From positions 1 to 8,454 of the forward strand of contig CAMJDE010000063.1 of assembly GCA_946404295.1 (NCBI GenBank): DNA of 8,454 bases. Reading direction: 5' to 3'. Each line of letters starts with the position of its first letter. The first letter of the stretch is position 1. Shown here piece by piece: positions 1 to 6,391 of the stretch. This DNA is from an uncultured Clostridia bacterium (lineage in GTDB: Bacteria > Bacillota > Clostridia > Oscillospirales > CAG-272). The notes below the pieces were generated by a model. The model was not told the origin of the DNA, did no database searches, and saw only the letters and a program-made list of their open reading frames with translations. The position numbers were made by a program, and so were the translations under genes.

Positions 1-137
1 GTCACGATGACGTCAAGGTCGTACTTCCCCGCGATCTCGTCGATCTTCTTCGCGAGTTTGAGCATCCGCTCGCCCCACATGAAGCACTTGGGTCCGATCT
101 CAAAATACGGCGCGCGGATCTTATAATTACGGTACAT
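1..137 (-). CDS. Triosephosphate-isomerase-like TIM-barrel protein, N-terminal fragment
   Basis: This is the first 45 codons of a gene that runs off the left edge; it begins MYRNYKIRAPYFEIGPKCF. The pattern (I/V)RAPxFExGPK near the N terminus, followed by an amphipathic helix and a YDLDVIV strand, resembles the divergent TpiA-like family found in sugar operons, which includes the erythrulose-phosphate isomerases EryH/LerI. Lys17 would take the place of the catalytic lysine of ordinary triosephosphate isomerase (NxK), while the usual Asn is Gly15. The expected role is aldose-ketose isomerisation of a phosphorylated triose or tetrose in the cytoplasm. The ATG lies one base after the stop of the kinase gene and has its own ribosome binding site inside that gene's end, so the two are co-translated. 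Only about a fifth of the usual length is visible, so the family call is moderate and the substrate is open. Confidence 0.62.
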   Translation of the reverse strand, partial: MYRNYKIRAPYFEIGPKCFMWGERMLKLAKKIDEIAGKYDLDVIV

Positions 138-138
138 A

Positions 139-1572
139 TCAGTTTCCTTTCGGTACTTGATTCATTTTCTCGTCCAGATCGGCGAAACGGCGGTAAGCGT
201 CGCCGTAGTCCGCGCCGGAGGGCGTATAGCGTTTGTCGGGCTTCACGAGTTTCGTGGCGGCGTCGGCGACCGAGGGGAACGCGCCGATCCCGACGGCGGC
301 GAAGACCGCGCAGCCGAGACAAGCCGTTTCGCTCTCGCTGACGGTTTGCAGCGTCTTACCCGTCACGTCGGCTTTGATCTGCGCCCAGAGGGGACTGGAC
401 GCGCCGCCGCCCGTGATGCGGATCTCGCGGACCCGATCGGCGCCGATGTAGGCGAGATCCTCGCGGAGCAGAAACGCGATCGACTCCATGATCGCGCGGG
501 CGAAATGCCCACGCGTATGGGCGAGCGTCACGCCCGAAAAGACCGCCGTCGCCTCGGGGTTGTACTTCGGCATCGTCGATCCCGTGAAGTACGGCAGGAC
601 GGTCAAGCCGTCCGAACCCGCGGGGATCATTTCCGCCAGTTCGTCGAGTTCACGGAAGGAGTAGTTCTCCGAAAACCCGTTTTTGAACCATTTGAGCGCC
701 ATTCCCGCGGTGCTCGACCACAGGATGCGGCAATACTTGCCCTCGATCGCGTGGAGGTGGCAGGGGATGATGCTCGCGGGATCGTAGGGCGGGATCGCGT
801 CGGTCATCGCGCAGATCGCCATGATCGTTCCGGTCATCTCGCTGATCTCGCTCTCGTCGACCACGCCGCAGCCGACCGTTCCGGCGATCTGATCGAGGGC
901 GCCGGTAACGACCTTGATCCCCTCGTATTCACCAGAGACCGTCATACTCGGCAGGATCTTCGGGAAGGTAGACTCGGGAAGCCCGATATAATCGAGCATC
1001 TCGCGCCACCAGTCGCGCTTCGAGATATCGAAGTAGACCGACGAGGACTGAATGGTCGGTTCGGTCACGAAATTGCCCGACAGGCGGTAGAGGATCCAAT
1101 CTTCGAGCAGAAAGACCCGCGCGATCTTTCGGAAGATCTCGGGGCGGTTCCGCCGGAACCAGAGCAGTTTGCACGCCGGCCAACCCGCCGTGATCTCGGG
1201 TTGCCCCGTGATCTCGTAGACGCGTTTGGAACCGAAGTCGGCTTTGACCTCCTCCGCCTCGCGCTCGGCGCGGTTGTCGAGCCAGACGACGGCGGGACAA
1301 AGGGGTTTTCCCGCCTCGTCCACGAGGATCATCGTCTCGCCCTGCGTGTCGACCGAGAGGGCGTCGGGCTTTCCGCATTCGGCGGAGAGTTCGGCGATCA
1401 CGGTCTTGCACATCGTGATGTAACTTTCGGCGTCAAACTCGATGTAACCGGTTTCGGGATCGGTGTCGAGGGTATAGTCGACCGAGCGGAACCCGAGCCG
1501 CTTCCCCGTTTCGTCGAAGATCGCGGCTTTGAGCGACGTCGTGCCGACGTCAAGTCCGAGAAAGGTTTTCAT
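139..1572 (-). CDS. FGGY-family carbohydrate kinase, xylulokinase-like
   Basis: A complete 477-residue ATP-dependent sugar kinase, expected to phosphorylate a ketose in the cytoplasm. The N terminus carries the ATPase-fold phosphate loop, residues 6-20 (GLDVGTTSLKAAIFD). WLDNR at 97-101 is the substrate-side motif of the family. Asp227 in GALDQIAG matches the catalytic base. GVTLAHTRGHFARA at 347-360 fits the second FGGY signature, and ITGGGASSPLW at 386-396 is the adenosine-binding loop. The length is normal for XylB-type kinases (480-500). The fold is clear, but xylulose, fuculose, ribulose or another ketose cannot be chosen from sequence alone. The ATG shares one base with the stop of the upstream isomerase (TGATG). 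I see no convincing ribosome binding site before it, so translation probably depends on coupling to the isomerase. The isomerase neighbour suggests that the kinase acts on the isomerase product. Confidence 0.9.
   Translation of the reverse strand: MKTFLGLDVGTTSLKAAIFDETGKRLGFRSVDYTLDTDPETGYIEFDAESYITMCKTVIAELSAECGKPDALSVDTQGETMILVDEAGKPLCPAVVWLDNRAEREAEEVKADFGSKRVYEITGQPEITAGWPACKLLWFRRNRPEIFRKIARVFLLEDWILYRLSGNFVTEPTIQSSSVYFDISKRDWWREMLDYIGLPESTFPKILPSMTVSGEYEGIKVVTGALDQIAGTVGCGVVDESEISEMTGTIMAICAMTDAIPPYDPASIIPCHLHAIEGKYCRILWSSTAGMALKWFKNGFSENYSFRELDELAEMIPAGSDGLTVLPYFTGSTMPKYNPEATAVFSGVTLAHTRGHFARAIMESIAFLLREDLAYIGADRVREIRITGGGASSPLWAQIKADVTGKTLQTVSESETACLGCAVFAAVGIGAFPSVADAATKLVKPDKRYTPSGADYGDAYRRFADLDEKMNQVPKGN
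145..150 (-). promoter_or_regulatory. Ribosome binding site of the TIM-like gene, inside the kinase 3' end
   Basis: AAAGGA lies 7 bases before the ATG at 137. It falls within the last codons of the kinase gene (Lys-Gly-Asn-stop), so ribosomes finishing the kinase pass directly over the initiation region of the next gene. It supports ATG 137 as the start. Confidence 0.7.
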
Positions 1573-2924
1573 CAGAGTTCAACCACTTCGATCCCGAGGA
1601 TCGCGCAGAGGTTGCGGATCGCCGCGCGGTTGTCGCCGTAGGTGATGATGTAGTGCTGGCAGGCGACGTTCTCGGCGAACCGTTCGACGTCGGGAATCCC
1701 GATCTCAAGCGCGGAGAGCTGCGGCGCGGGCTGATCCCATCCGCATTCCTCCCACTTCGGCGGGGTCTTGCCGTCGCCGAGGATGATCTGCATCGTGTAT
1801 TTGCCGCCCTTGAAGATCAGGCGGGACATCGTGACCGTCCCGGTCTTGACCTTCGAGACGTTCAGGATCCCCTGATCGAGCAGACCGAACGCGGCGGGAA
1901 GCACCGTGTAGGTGTCGCCGTCGACCATATCGCAGGCGACGAAATCGGGCACGCCGGCAAGCACGCTCTTGTCGAAGAACTCGTAGAACTCAAGGTAGCC
2001 GGCGAGCTGACCCGTCAGTTTCTTCATCATCAGCTGGGTCACGGCGCCGAGCGAATCGTTCTCGGGAACGGTGGTATAGCCGTCCTCGGAGAGAAGCATA
2101 AAGATCGGGGCGGGCGGGAAGCCGCAGAGTTTCTTCATCCCGTCGACGTCCTTGATCGAGATCGAGAGGTAGCCGCGCTCCTCGGCGATCGCCTTGACCG
2201 CGAGGTAGTAGCCCGCCGCCTTCTTCATCGAGTCGGGGTTGGCGGGTTTCAGGAAGTGCCATTTCTTGATGCGCTCTTCGACCACCTTCTCCTTCTCGGC
2301 GTCGGTGATCTTCTCGTATCTCTGCTGCATTTCGAGCATCTCGAAGGTCTCGATCTCCACGCCGGTCGTCGCCTTCAGCGAAACGCCGTCGTAGAGCGTG
2401 CCGTAGAGGTTCATATCGCGATAGCCCGCCATACCGACCTTCGCCGAGCGCAGTTCCTTCGCGGCGAGGGCGGCGCGGCAGTAAGAGGCGACGACGTCGC
2501 TCTTGGTCTTTTTGCCCATCACGTCGTAGACGTATTTGAAGGTGTAGCCCAGCCCCTCAAAGGTGGCGCGGAGCCCTGTCGTGCCCGCCTGATCGGCGGT
2601 CGTGACGAGACGGTCGCCCTCGTACCAGCCGCAAAGACCCCAGAGCACCATCGGCAGATGGCGGAAGTTCTCGGTGACCTTCACGACGGCGTGGGTGGGG
2701 ATCCAGCCCGCGACGCAGACGACCAGTGCGTCGAATTGCTCGGCAGACAGACGCTTGACGGCGTCCTTGACCTGCGTTTCCTCGTAATCGTCGGCGACGG
2801 GATAGACCGAAACGAGATCCAGTCCCTCTGCTTTGAGAGCCGCCTCCGCCGCTTTGCATTTCCGGATGATGACCTCAACCGGAGTATTGACTTCTCCGAA
2901 TCCTACGAAACCGATTTTTCCCAT
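1572..2924 (-). CDS. L-fucose/L-arabinose isomerase-like sugar isomerase
   Basis: A complete 450-residue protein of the metal-dependent FucI/AraA isomerase superfamily, which interconverts aldoses and ketoses in the cytoplasm. It has a Rossmann-like N-terminal half starting MGKIGFVGFGEVN, a middle domain with the family's VVCVAGWIPTHAV and PMVLWGLCGW stretches (residues 68-100), and a C-terminal domain. By position and context the likely Mn-binding triad is Glu288 (VPENDSLGA), Asp332 (VACDMVDGD) and His424 (ACQHYIITYGD); this is my alignment by eye. At 450 residues it is clearly shorter than E. coli FucI (about 590) and AraA (about 500), so it belongs to the poorly characterised FucI-like clades. 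The start ATG has AGGA 7 bases upstream, in the 25-base gap after the ceramidase-like gene. It overlaps the kinase start by one base. The actual aldose substrate is unknown. Confidence 0.82.
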   Translation of the reverse strand: MGKIGFVGFGEVNTPVEVIIRKCKAAEAALKAEGLDLVSVYPVADDYEETQVKDAVKRLSAEQFDALVVCVAGWIPTHAVVKVTENFRHLPMVLWGLCGWYEGDRLVTTADQAGTTGLRATFEGLGYTFKYVYDVMGKKTKSDVVASYCRAALAAKELRSAKVGMAGYRDMNLYGTLYDGVSLKATTGVEIETFEMLEMQQRYEKITDAEKEKVVEERIKKWHFLKPANPDSMKKAAGYYLAVKAIAEERGYLSISIKDVDGMKKLCGFPPAPIFMLLSEDGYTTVPENDSLGAVTQLMMKKLTGQLAGYLEFYEFFDKSVLAGVPDFVACDMVDGDTYTVLPAAFGLLDQGILNVSKVKTGTVTMSRLIFKGGKYTMQIILGDGKTPPKWEECGWDQPAPQLSALEIGIPDVERFAENVACQHYIITYGDNRAAIRNLCAILGIEVVEL

Positions 2925-2949
2925 TGTTATTTCCTATCCTTTCTGTCTT

Positions 2950-4431
2950 TCAGACGATATCAAACAGGCGGTTGATGGCGTCGAGCGACTCCGAAACGAG
3001 AAGCGCGCCCGCCTCGTGACCGACGTAACCGCTCGAAACGTAGGCGCTGTAATGCCCGTGCTTCTCGGCTTTTTCGGTCGGCAGATAGCCGAGCGAACCG
3101 TTGGTCAGCTGGAGCAGGAAGGTCTGCCGCGCCGCGCTGCGCGCGCGGATCTGGTTGCCGTAATCGAGGAAGAGTTCAAACGGGTTGCTGGCGAACGCCA
3201 GATCGCCGAGCCGCACGAACTGCACCTCGATCGGAAGGGTCGAGTTGTGCTCCTGCAGTTTGTGGCGCAGGATCGTGCCGGCGTAGACGTAGAGCGCAGC
3301 GGAATCCATATAGTTCAGCGTGGTCCTTCCCTTGAAGAAATCGGCGATCGCCTGCTTCGCGGCGGCGCACTCGGCGTCGGTCACGCGGCGGAGCGGAAGA
3401 ACGAGTTTCTCGACGACGTGGCGGTGGACCGCCTCGGTCTTGATCTCTCCGACCTCCTCGAGCGCCATCTCGATCTCGTTGAACACGCGGCGACCGATCT
3501 TCCAGGTTCCCTTGACGTCGTACATCGAGGGGTCGGCGTCGCGGGGCTTCGGGTTGACGCGGATGACGTTCGGGTCCTTGATCGGGGTCTCGGGTTCGAC
3601 CCAGCGGATCAGGTCGCGCGGGCACTGATCGCCCGCCGCCGCGCAGAGAGGAAGCAGAAAGATATCTTTGCCGTATTTCTCGCGGAGCAGGATCTTGACC
3701 TTGCCCCAGTAGTCCGCGGAGATGATCGAGCGCTGTTCCATCACCTGCGCGGGGCAGGCGATATTGGCGACCACGCCGGTCAGTTTCTTTTGGGCGTTGT
3801 AGACGAAGAGCATCTCGACGCCGTTGTCGTTGCCGCCCTCGAGTTCGGTGAAGGTCGCGGTGTCGACGTCGCCCCACATCTTCGCCGTCCCGTCGGAGTA
3901 GCAGACGCGGCGGTTCATACCGACGGCGGCGCGTCCGAAGCCGGCGGCGTAGCCGCCCTCGGCGCGGTTTGCCCACGCGGTCTCGACCGTCTTTGCGATC
4001 GCGCCGGCAAGATACTCCTCCGACGCGTCCGTCGACAAACAGTCGTCGTTTGTCACCTCGGGAACGTAAACGCAGTCGGCGGGCTTGTACTCCATGATCA
4101 TCTTGAGCGAGTTCCGTCCCTTTTCGTAGGGGAACGGGATCATGGCGGGCATCGTGTAAGAGTTGTGGATATGGACGGCGGAGATGATGATCTTCGCGGG
4201 GTCAAGCCCCGGCGCCTTCACCTTCCCGCGCACGTCAAGCAGCGTTTCGTAAGGGATCTCGACCAGATCGCAGGAGACGAAAACCGTCTGATCCCCGTCG
4301 GCGTCGATCGCAAGCGCCGTGACCGTCAGCGGGGTTTCGACCTCGCTGGTCACACGCTCGAAAAATTCGCCCTGCAGCGCGATTCTTTCCTTTGGGGTAA
4401 TGTCTGTTTCAGCCCATCCGAACTTTATCAT
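2950..4431 (-). CDS. Cytoplasmic neutral/alkaline ceramidase-fold hydrolase
   Basis: A complete 493-residue protein of the neutral/alkaline non-lysosomal ceramidase family. Landmarks in order are the opening GWAETDITP (5-13), SAVHIHNSY (84-92, in place of the usual THTHSGP) with candidate zinc ligands His87/His89, ANIACPAQVME (222-232), ISADYWG (237-243), AAAGDQCP (264-271), ASNPFELF (414-421) with Glu419 at the usual zinc glutamate, and LGYLPTEKAE followed by GHYSAY (Tyr461 at the usual zinc tyrosine). The segment at 222-232 normally has a histidine ligand, but here Pro227 stands at that place. There is no signal peptide, whereas classical bacterial ceramidases are secreted, so a ceramide substrate is unlikely. 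I infer hydrolysis of an amide- or ester-linked small conjugate that feeds the downstream isomerase and kinase. GGAGG lies 5 bases before the ATG, and the next gene follows after 25 bases. Confidence 0.82.
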   Translation of the reverse strand: MIKFGWAETDITPKERIALQGEFFERVTSEVETPLTVTALAIDADGDQTVFVSCDLVEIPYETLLDVRGKVKAPGLDPAKIIISAVHIHNSYTMPAMIPFPYEKGRNSLKMIMEYKPADCVYVPEVTNDDCLSTDASEEYLAGAIAKTVETAWANRAEGGYAAGFGRAAVGMNRRVCYSDGTAKMWGDVDTATFTELEGGNDNGVEMLFVYNAQKKLTGVVANIACPAQVMEQRSIISADYWGKVKILLREKYGKDIFLLPLCAAAGDQCPRDLIRWVEPETPIKDPNVIRVNPKPRDADPSMYDVKGTWKIGRRVFNEIEMALEEVGEIKTEAVHRHVVEKLVLPLRRVTDAECAAAKQAIADFFKGRTTLNYMDSAALYVYAGTILRHKLQEHNSTLPIEVQFVRLGDLAFASNPFELFLDYGNQIRARSAARQTFLLQLTNGSLGYLPTEKAEKHGHYSAYVSSGYVGHEAGALLVSESLDAINRLFDIV

Positions 4432-4436
4432 GGTTT

Positions 4437-4441
4437 CCTCC
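4437..4441 (-). promoter_or_regulatory. Strong ribosome binding site of the ceramidase-like gene
   Basis: GGAGG sits 5 bases upstream of ATG 4431. It is the strongest Shine-Dalgarno match in the window, so the catabolic genes can be translated efficiently even if the upstream gap limits read-through. Confidence 0.75.
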
Positions 4442-4530
4442 AGAAAAATGTTTTTACAAAGCTGATTTTTGTCTATTGAAACCGACGGAACGGGCGATTC
4501 CGACGCCCCTTTCCCCTTGCGGCATACGAC

Positions 4531-4558
4531 GGGGAACGCCGGTTTTCCGGCGTCCCCC
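4531..4558 (-). terminator. Stable GC-rich hairpin, attenuator or mRNA-processing element
   Basis: In minus-strand RNA an inverted repeat forms a 12-pair stem: four G-C pairs, one G-U wobble, then seven pairs ACGCCGG/CCGGCGU, closed by an AAAA loop. The wobble is a pair only in minus-strand RNA (it is an A-C mismatch in plus-strand RNA), which fits selection on the transcript of these genes. No run of U follows, so it is not a textbook intrinsic terminator. It lies 38 bases after the lipoprotein stop. A hairpin placed right after a binding-protein gene often protects that part of the message or lowers expression of the genes beyond it. Confidence 0.6.
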
Positions 4559-4596
4559 GAATCGGTTTACCCGTTTCTCTTATCCATTTTCACGCG

Positions 4597-6315
4597 TCAC
4601 TCGCCGGGTTCTTCGTCGACCGGGGCGGCGGAGCCTTCGAACTGCGCGATGAGTTCGATGTCACCGGGCGATACGACGTACTGATAGACGGCGGAGGTCG
4701 ACTTGACCTCTTCCCCTTCGTCGGTCTTGACGACCCACTGCGTGAAGGTGTAGCCCTCGGCGGGAGTGGCGGTCAGGGTCACGGTCTCGCCCGACTTACC
4801 GAACTCGGAGGACGTCGCAGCGGTGCATCCCTCGGTAGCGGACGTGGCGGTGATCGCATAAATGTCGGTCGTAATTCTGGTCTCGTTGTTCTGCGTGCGG
4901 CTGCCCGCCTGGACGTTGTTCTCGTACTCTTCCTGGGTGGGATAGAGCGCGAAGACGTTGCCCGTGTACTTGGAGTCGGCGACGTACCCCTCCTGCGGGG
5001 TGACGACCGTGACGCGCGAACCGCCGTCTACGACGACGCTCGTCGTGTAGGCGCCGTAGCGAAGGGTCGACTGGAGAACCGGCTCGGTGTTGACGGCGTA
5101 GAGGATGCGGACGGCGGGACAGTAGTCGTCCTCGGTGGTCGAAACCGTACCGTTGTCGTCGACGAAGGCGTAGGAGGTGACGGCGAGCATCCCGTTCATC
5201 AGATCGCTCTGCTGGATCGCGGGCAGCTGCTCGTTGACCGAACCGTAGACCCACCACGCGCCGTCCTCGGCGAGTTCAAAGCGATAGTTGTAATCGCCGA
5301 TCTTATCTTTCTGCACGAAATCGCCGGGGGCGCCGCCCTCAGCCGTGATCGCCTGACGCAGCATACCGGTGCTGCTGTAATCCGAAAGTTCCTTCTGGAA
5401 GGTGTAGTTGTACTCCTGCGCTTTTGCGACGTTGACGCGCAGATACTTGTAGTCCGCCATCACGCGGCAGTTCGGAACGGCGTAGAACTTGCCTGCGAGT
5501 TTCGACGCTTCAAAGAACTTCTCGGTCATATGCTTTTTGATAAGACGGTAGTCGTTCGAGGTCAGTTCCGCGGTCAGATCGCGGAGCCGTCCGGCGCGGA
5601 CGAGCGAGGCGAGCATATCGTAGTTCGCGATATAAACGAGGTCAAACTGATCCTCTTCGATCTCGGGATACACTTCGCGGATGTCCGAACCGATCGCGCC
5701 GTCTTTCGATTTTCTTGCGAGATTGGCAAAGGAAAAACTCGCGGCGTTCAACTTGGAGGTCGCCGTCTCGAATTCGTTGTTCGAAAGCGCCTCGCGCGCC
5801 GCGTCGAGAAACTCGTTGATCTCCGCAACGACGTCGGCGGTCCAGTTATCCGTACGGGCGTGTAACGCGGCGTAAGCGACGTAGTACTCGAGTTTTGCGG
5901 TCAGTACGGCGGATTCGGCAGCCTCGGCGTCCTTTTCAAGCCGCTCGAGCTCCGCCTTCTTGCTTGTCACGTCGGCTTCCTCCGCAAGGCGCGCGGCGTG
6001 CACCGTCTCGACGGCGGTATACCGATTTTCAAGCCACGCGGCGTACTGCGCGGCGGTCACGTTCGTAAACTCGACGTGGATATTATAGTTTGCCTCGGTG
6101 AAGCGGTTGAAGTTCTCCGAGATGGCCTTCATCGTCGCGTCGTCGATCGCGTCGTCGGAAACGAGGGCGAAAGAGACGCTGTAAAGTTTCTTCTCCGCCA
6201 GGGGATGGTCGTCCATATACTCCTGGGATTTTTCCAGCTCGGTTTTCCCGCATCCGGCGAGCGCCAGGCAGAGCAGGCATCCGAGAAGAAGCACGGCGAG
6301 GATTTTCTTCATCAT
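4597..6315 (-). CDS. ABC-type sugar-binding-like lipoprotein with coiled-coil insert and C-terminal InlB-type domain
   Basis: A 572-residue exported lipoprotein. It begins MMKKILAVLLLG, followed by a hydrophobic core and the lipobox LALAGC, with lipidated Cys22. Residues about 45-95 and 210-480 resemble family-1 extracellular solute-binding proteins of the LplA type: FDLVYIANYDMLASLV and GRLRDLT (224-248), then AGKFYAVPN (274-282), NTEPVLQSTLRYG (409-421), and YTGNVFALYP with a later QNNE (450-478). About 100 mostly helical, Ala/Glu/Lys-rich residues (roughly 100-205) interrupt the first lobe. Residues about 490-562 match a divergent InlB B-repeat domain (GETVTLTATPAEGYTFTQW ending in IELIAQF), and the tail is acidic. 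I chose the first of two adjacent ATGs, 8 bases after AAAGGA. A longer in-frame start at 6423 is rejected. It probably captures an oligosaccharide or glycoconjugate at the cell surface; the permease genes are not in the window. Confidence 0.78.
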   Translation of the reverse strand: MMKKILAVLLLGCLLCLALAGCGKTELEKSQEYMDDHPLAEKKLYSVSFALVSDDAIDDATMKAISENFNRFTEANYNIHVEFTNVTAAQYAAWLENRYTAVETVHAARLAEEADVTSKKAELERLEKDAEAAESAVLTAKLEYYVAYAALHARTDNWTADVVAEINEFLDAAREALSNNEFETATSKLNAASFSFANLARKSKDGAIGSDIREVYPEIEEDQFDLVYIANYDMLASLVRAGRLRDLTAELTSNDYRLIKKHMTEKFFEASKLAGKFYAVPNCRVMADYKYLRVNVAKAQEYNYTFQKELSDYSSTGMLRQAITAEGGAPGDFVQKDKIGDYNYRFELAEDGAWWVYGSVNEQLPAIQQSDLMNGMLAVTSYAFVDDNGTVSTTEDDYCPAVRILYAVNTEPVLQSTLRYGAYTTSVVVDGGSRVTVVTPQEGYVADSKYTGNVFALYPTQEEYENNVQAGSRTQNNETRITTDIYAITATSATEGCTAATSSEFGKSGETVTLTATPAEGYTFTQWVVKTDEGEEVKSTSAVYQYVVSPGDIELIAQFEGSAAPVDEEPGE

Positions 6316-6358
6316 TTCGGTATTCCTTTCCTTATCAGGCAGAAAATCATACGGATAT

Positions 6359-6387
6359 ATTTTACTACATATAGAGACGATTGTCAA
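6359..6387 (-). promoter_or_regulatory. Sigma-70-type promoter of the lipoprotein gene
   Basis: TTGACA (6387-6382, a perfect -35) is followed by exactly 17 bases and TAAAAT (6364-6359, five of six bases of the -10). Transcription should start near 6352, leaving about 37 untranslated bases before ATG 6315. This is the only strong promoter I find in the window, and it may drive the lipoprotein gene and the catabolic genes behind it. Confidence 0.8.
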
Positions 6388-6391
6388 TCGT
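6377..6391 (-). promoter_or_regulatory. Candidate operator palindrome over the -35 box
   Basis: ACGATTGACAATCGT is a perfect inverted repeat with 7-base arms around one central base, and it fully covers the -35 hexamer. The single-base centre makes an RNA hairpin with perfect arms impossible, so a protein-binding site is more likely. A bound dimer here would block RNA polymerase, which suggests repression of the lipoprotein gene. The regulator is not in the window. Confidence 0.55.

Larger units (their letters stand above)
4432..4596 (-). other. Intergenic gap between lipoprotein and ceramidase-like genes
   Basis: This 165-base gap holds the strong hairpin at 4531-4558 and a ribosome binding site at its end. 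A smaller possible stem (CGGAA/TTCCG, 4486-4502) also lies here. Near the downstream gene the gap turns A/T-rich. The best promoter-like string there, TAGACA, has no good -10 hexamer at the right distance, so I do not call a separate promoter for the catabolic genes. Confidence 0.5.

Noticed and set aside
157..1641. Long open frame of 494 codons on the plus strand opposite the kinase gene
   Set aside because: Its product is an Arg/Asp/His-rich low-information sequence without any domain, an expected mirror of a GC-rich gene. The minus-strand frame carries clear kinase motifs.
1653..2975. Plus-strand open frame of 440 codons opposite the isomerase gene
   Set aside because: It is rich in Arg, Asp, Gly and Val with no domain pattern, and is fully explained as the antisense of the isomerase.
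2833..4479. Plus-strand open frame of 548 codons opposite the ceramidase-like gene
   Set aside because: It has the same mirror composition and no recognisable fold, while the minus-strand frame has family motifs from end to end.
4440..4490. Separate promoter just before the ceramidase-like gene
   Set aside because: TAGACA and TTTCAA can be paired only with poor -10 hexamers or wrong spacing, so the evidence is too weak to list.
4531..4558. Classical Rho-independent terminator
   Set aside because: The stem is strong, but neither strand has a T-run directly after it, so I describe it as an attenuator or processing hairpin instead.
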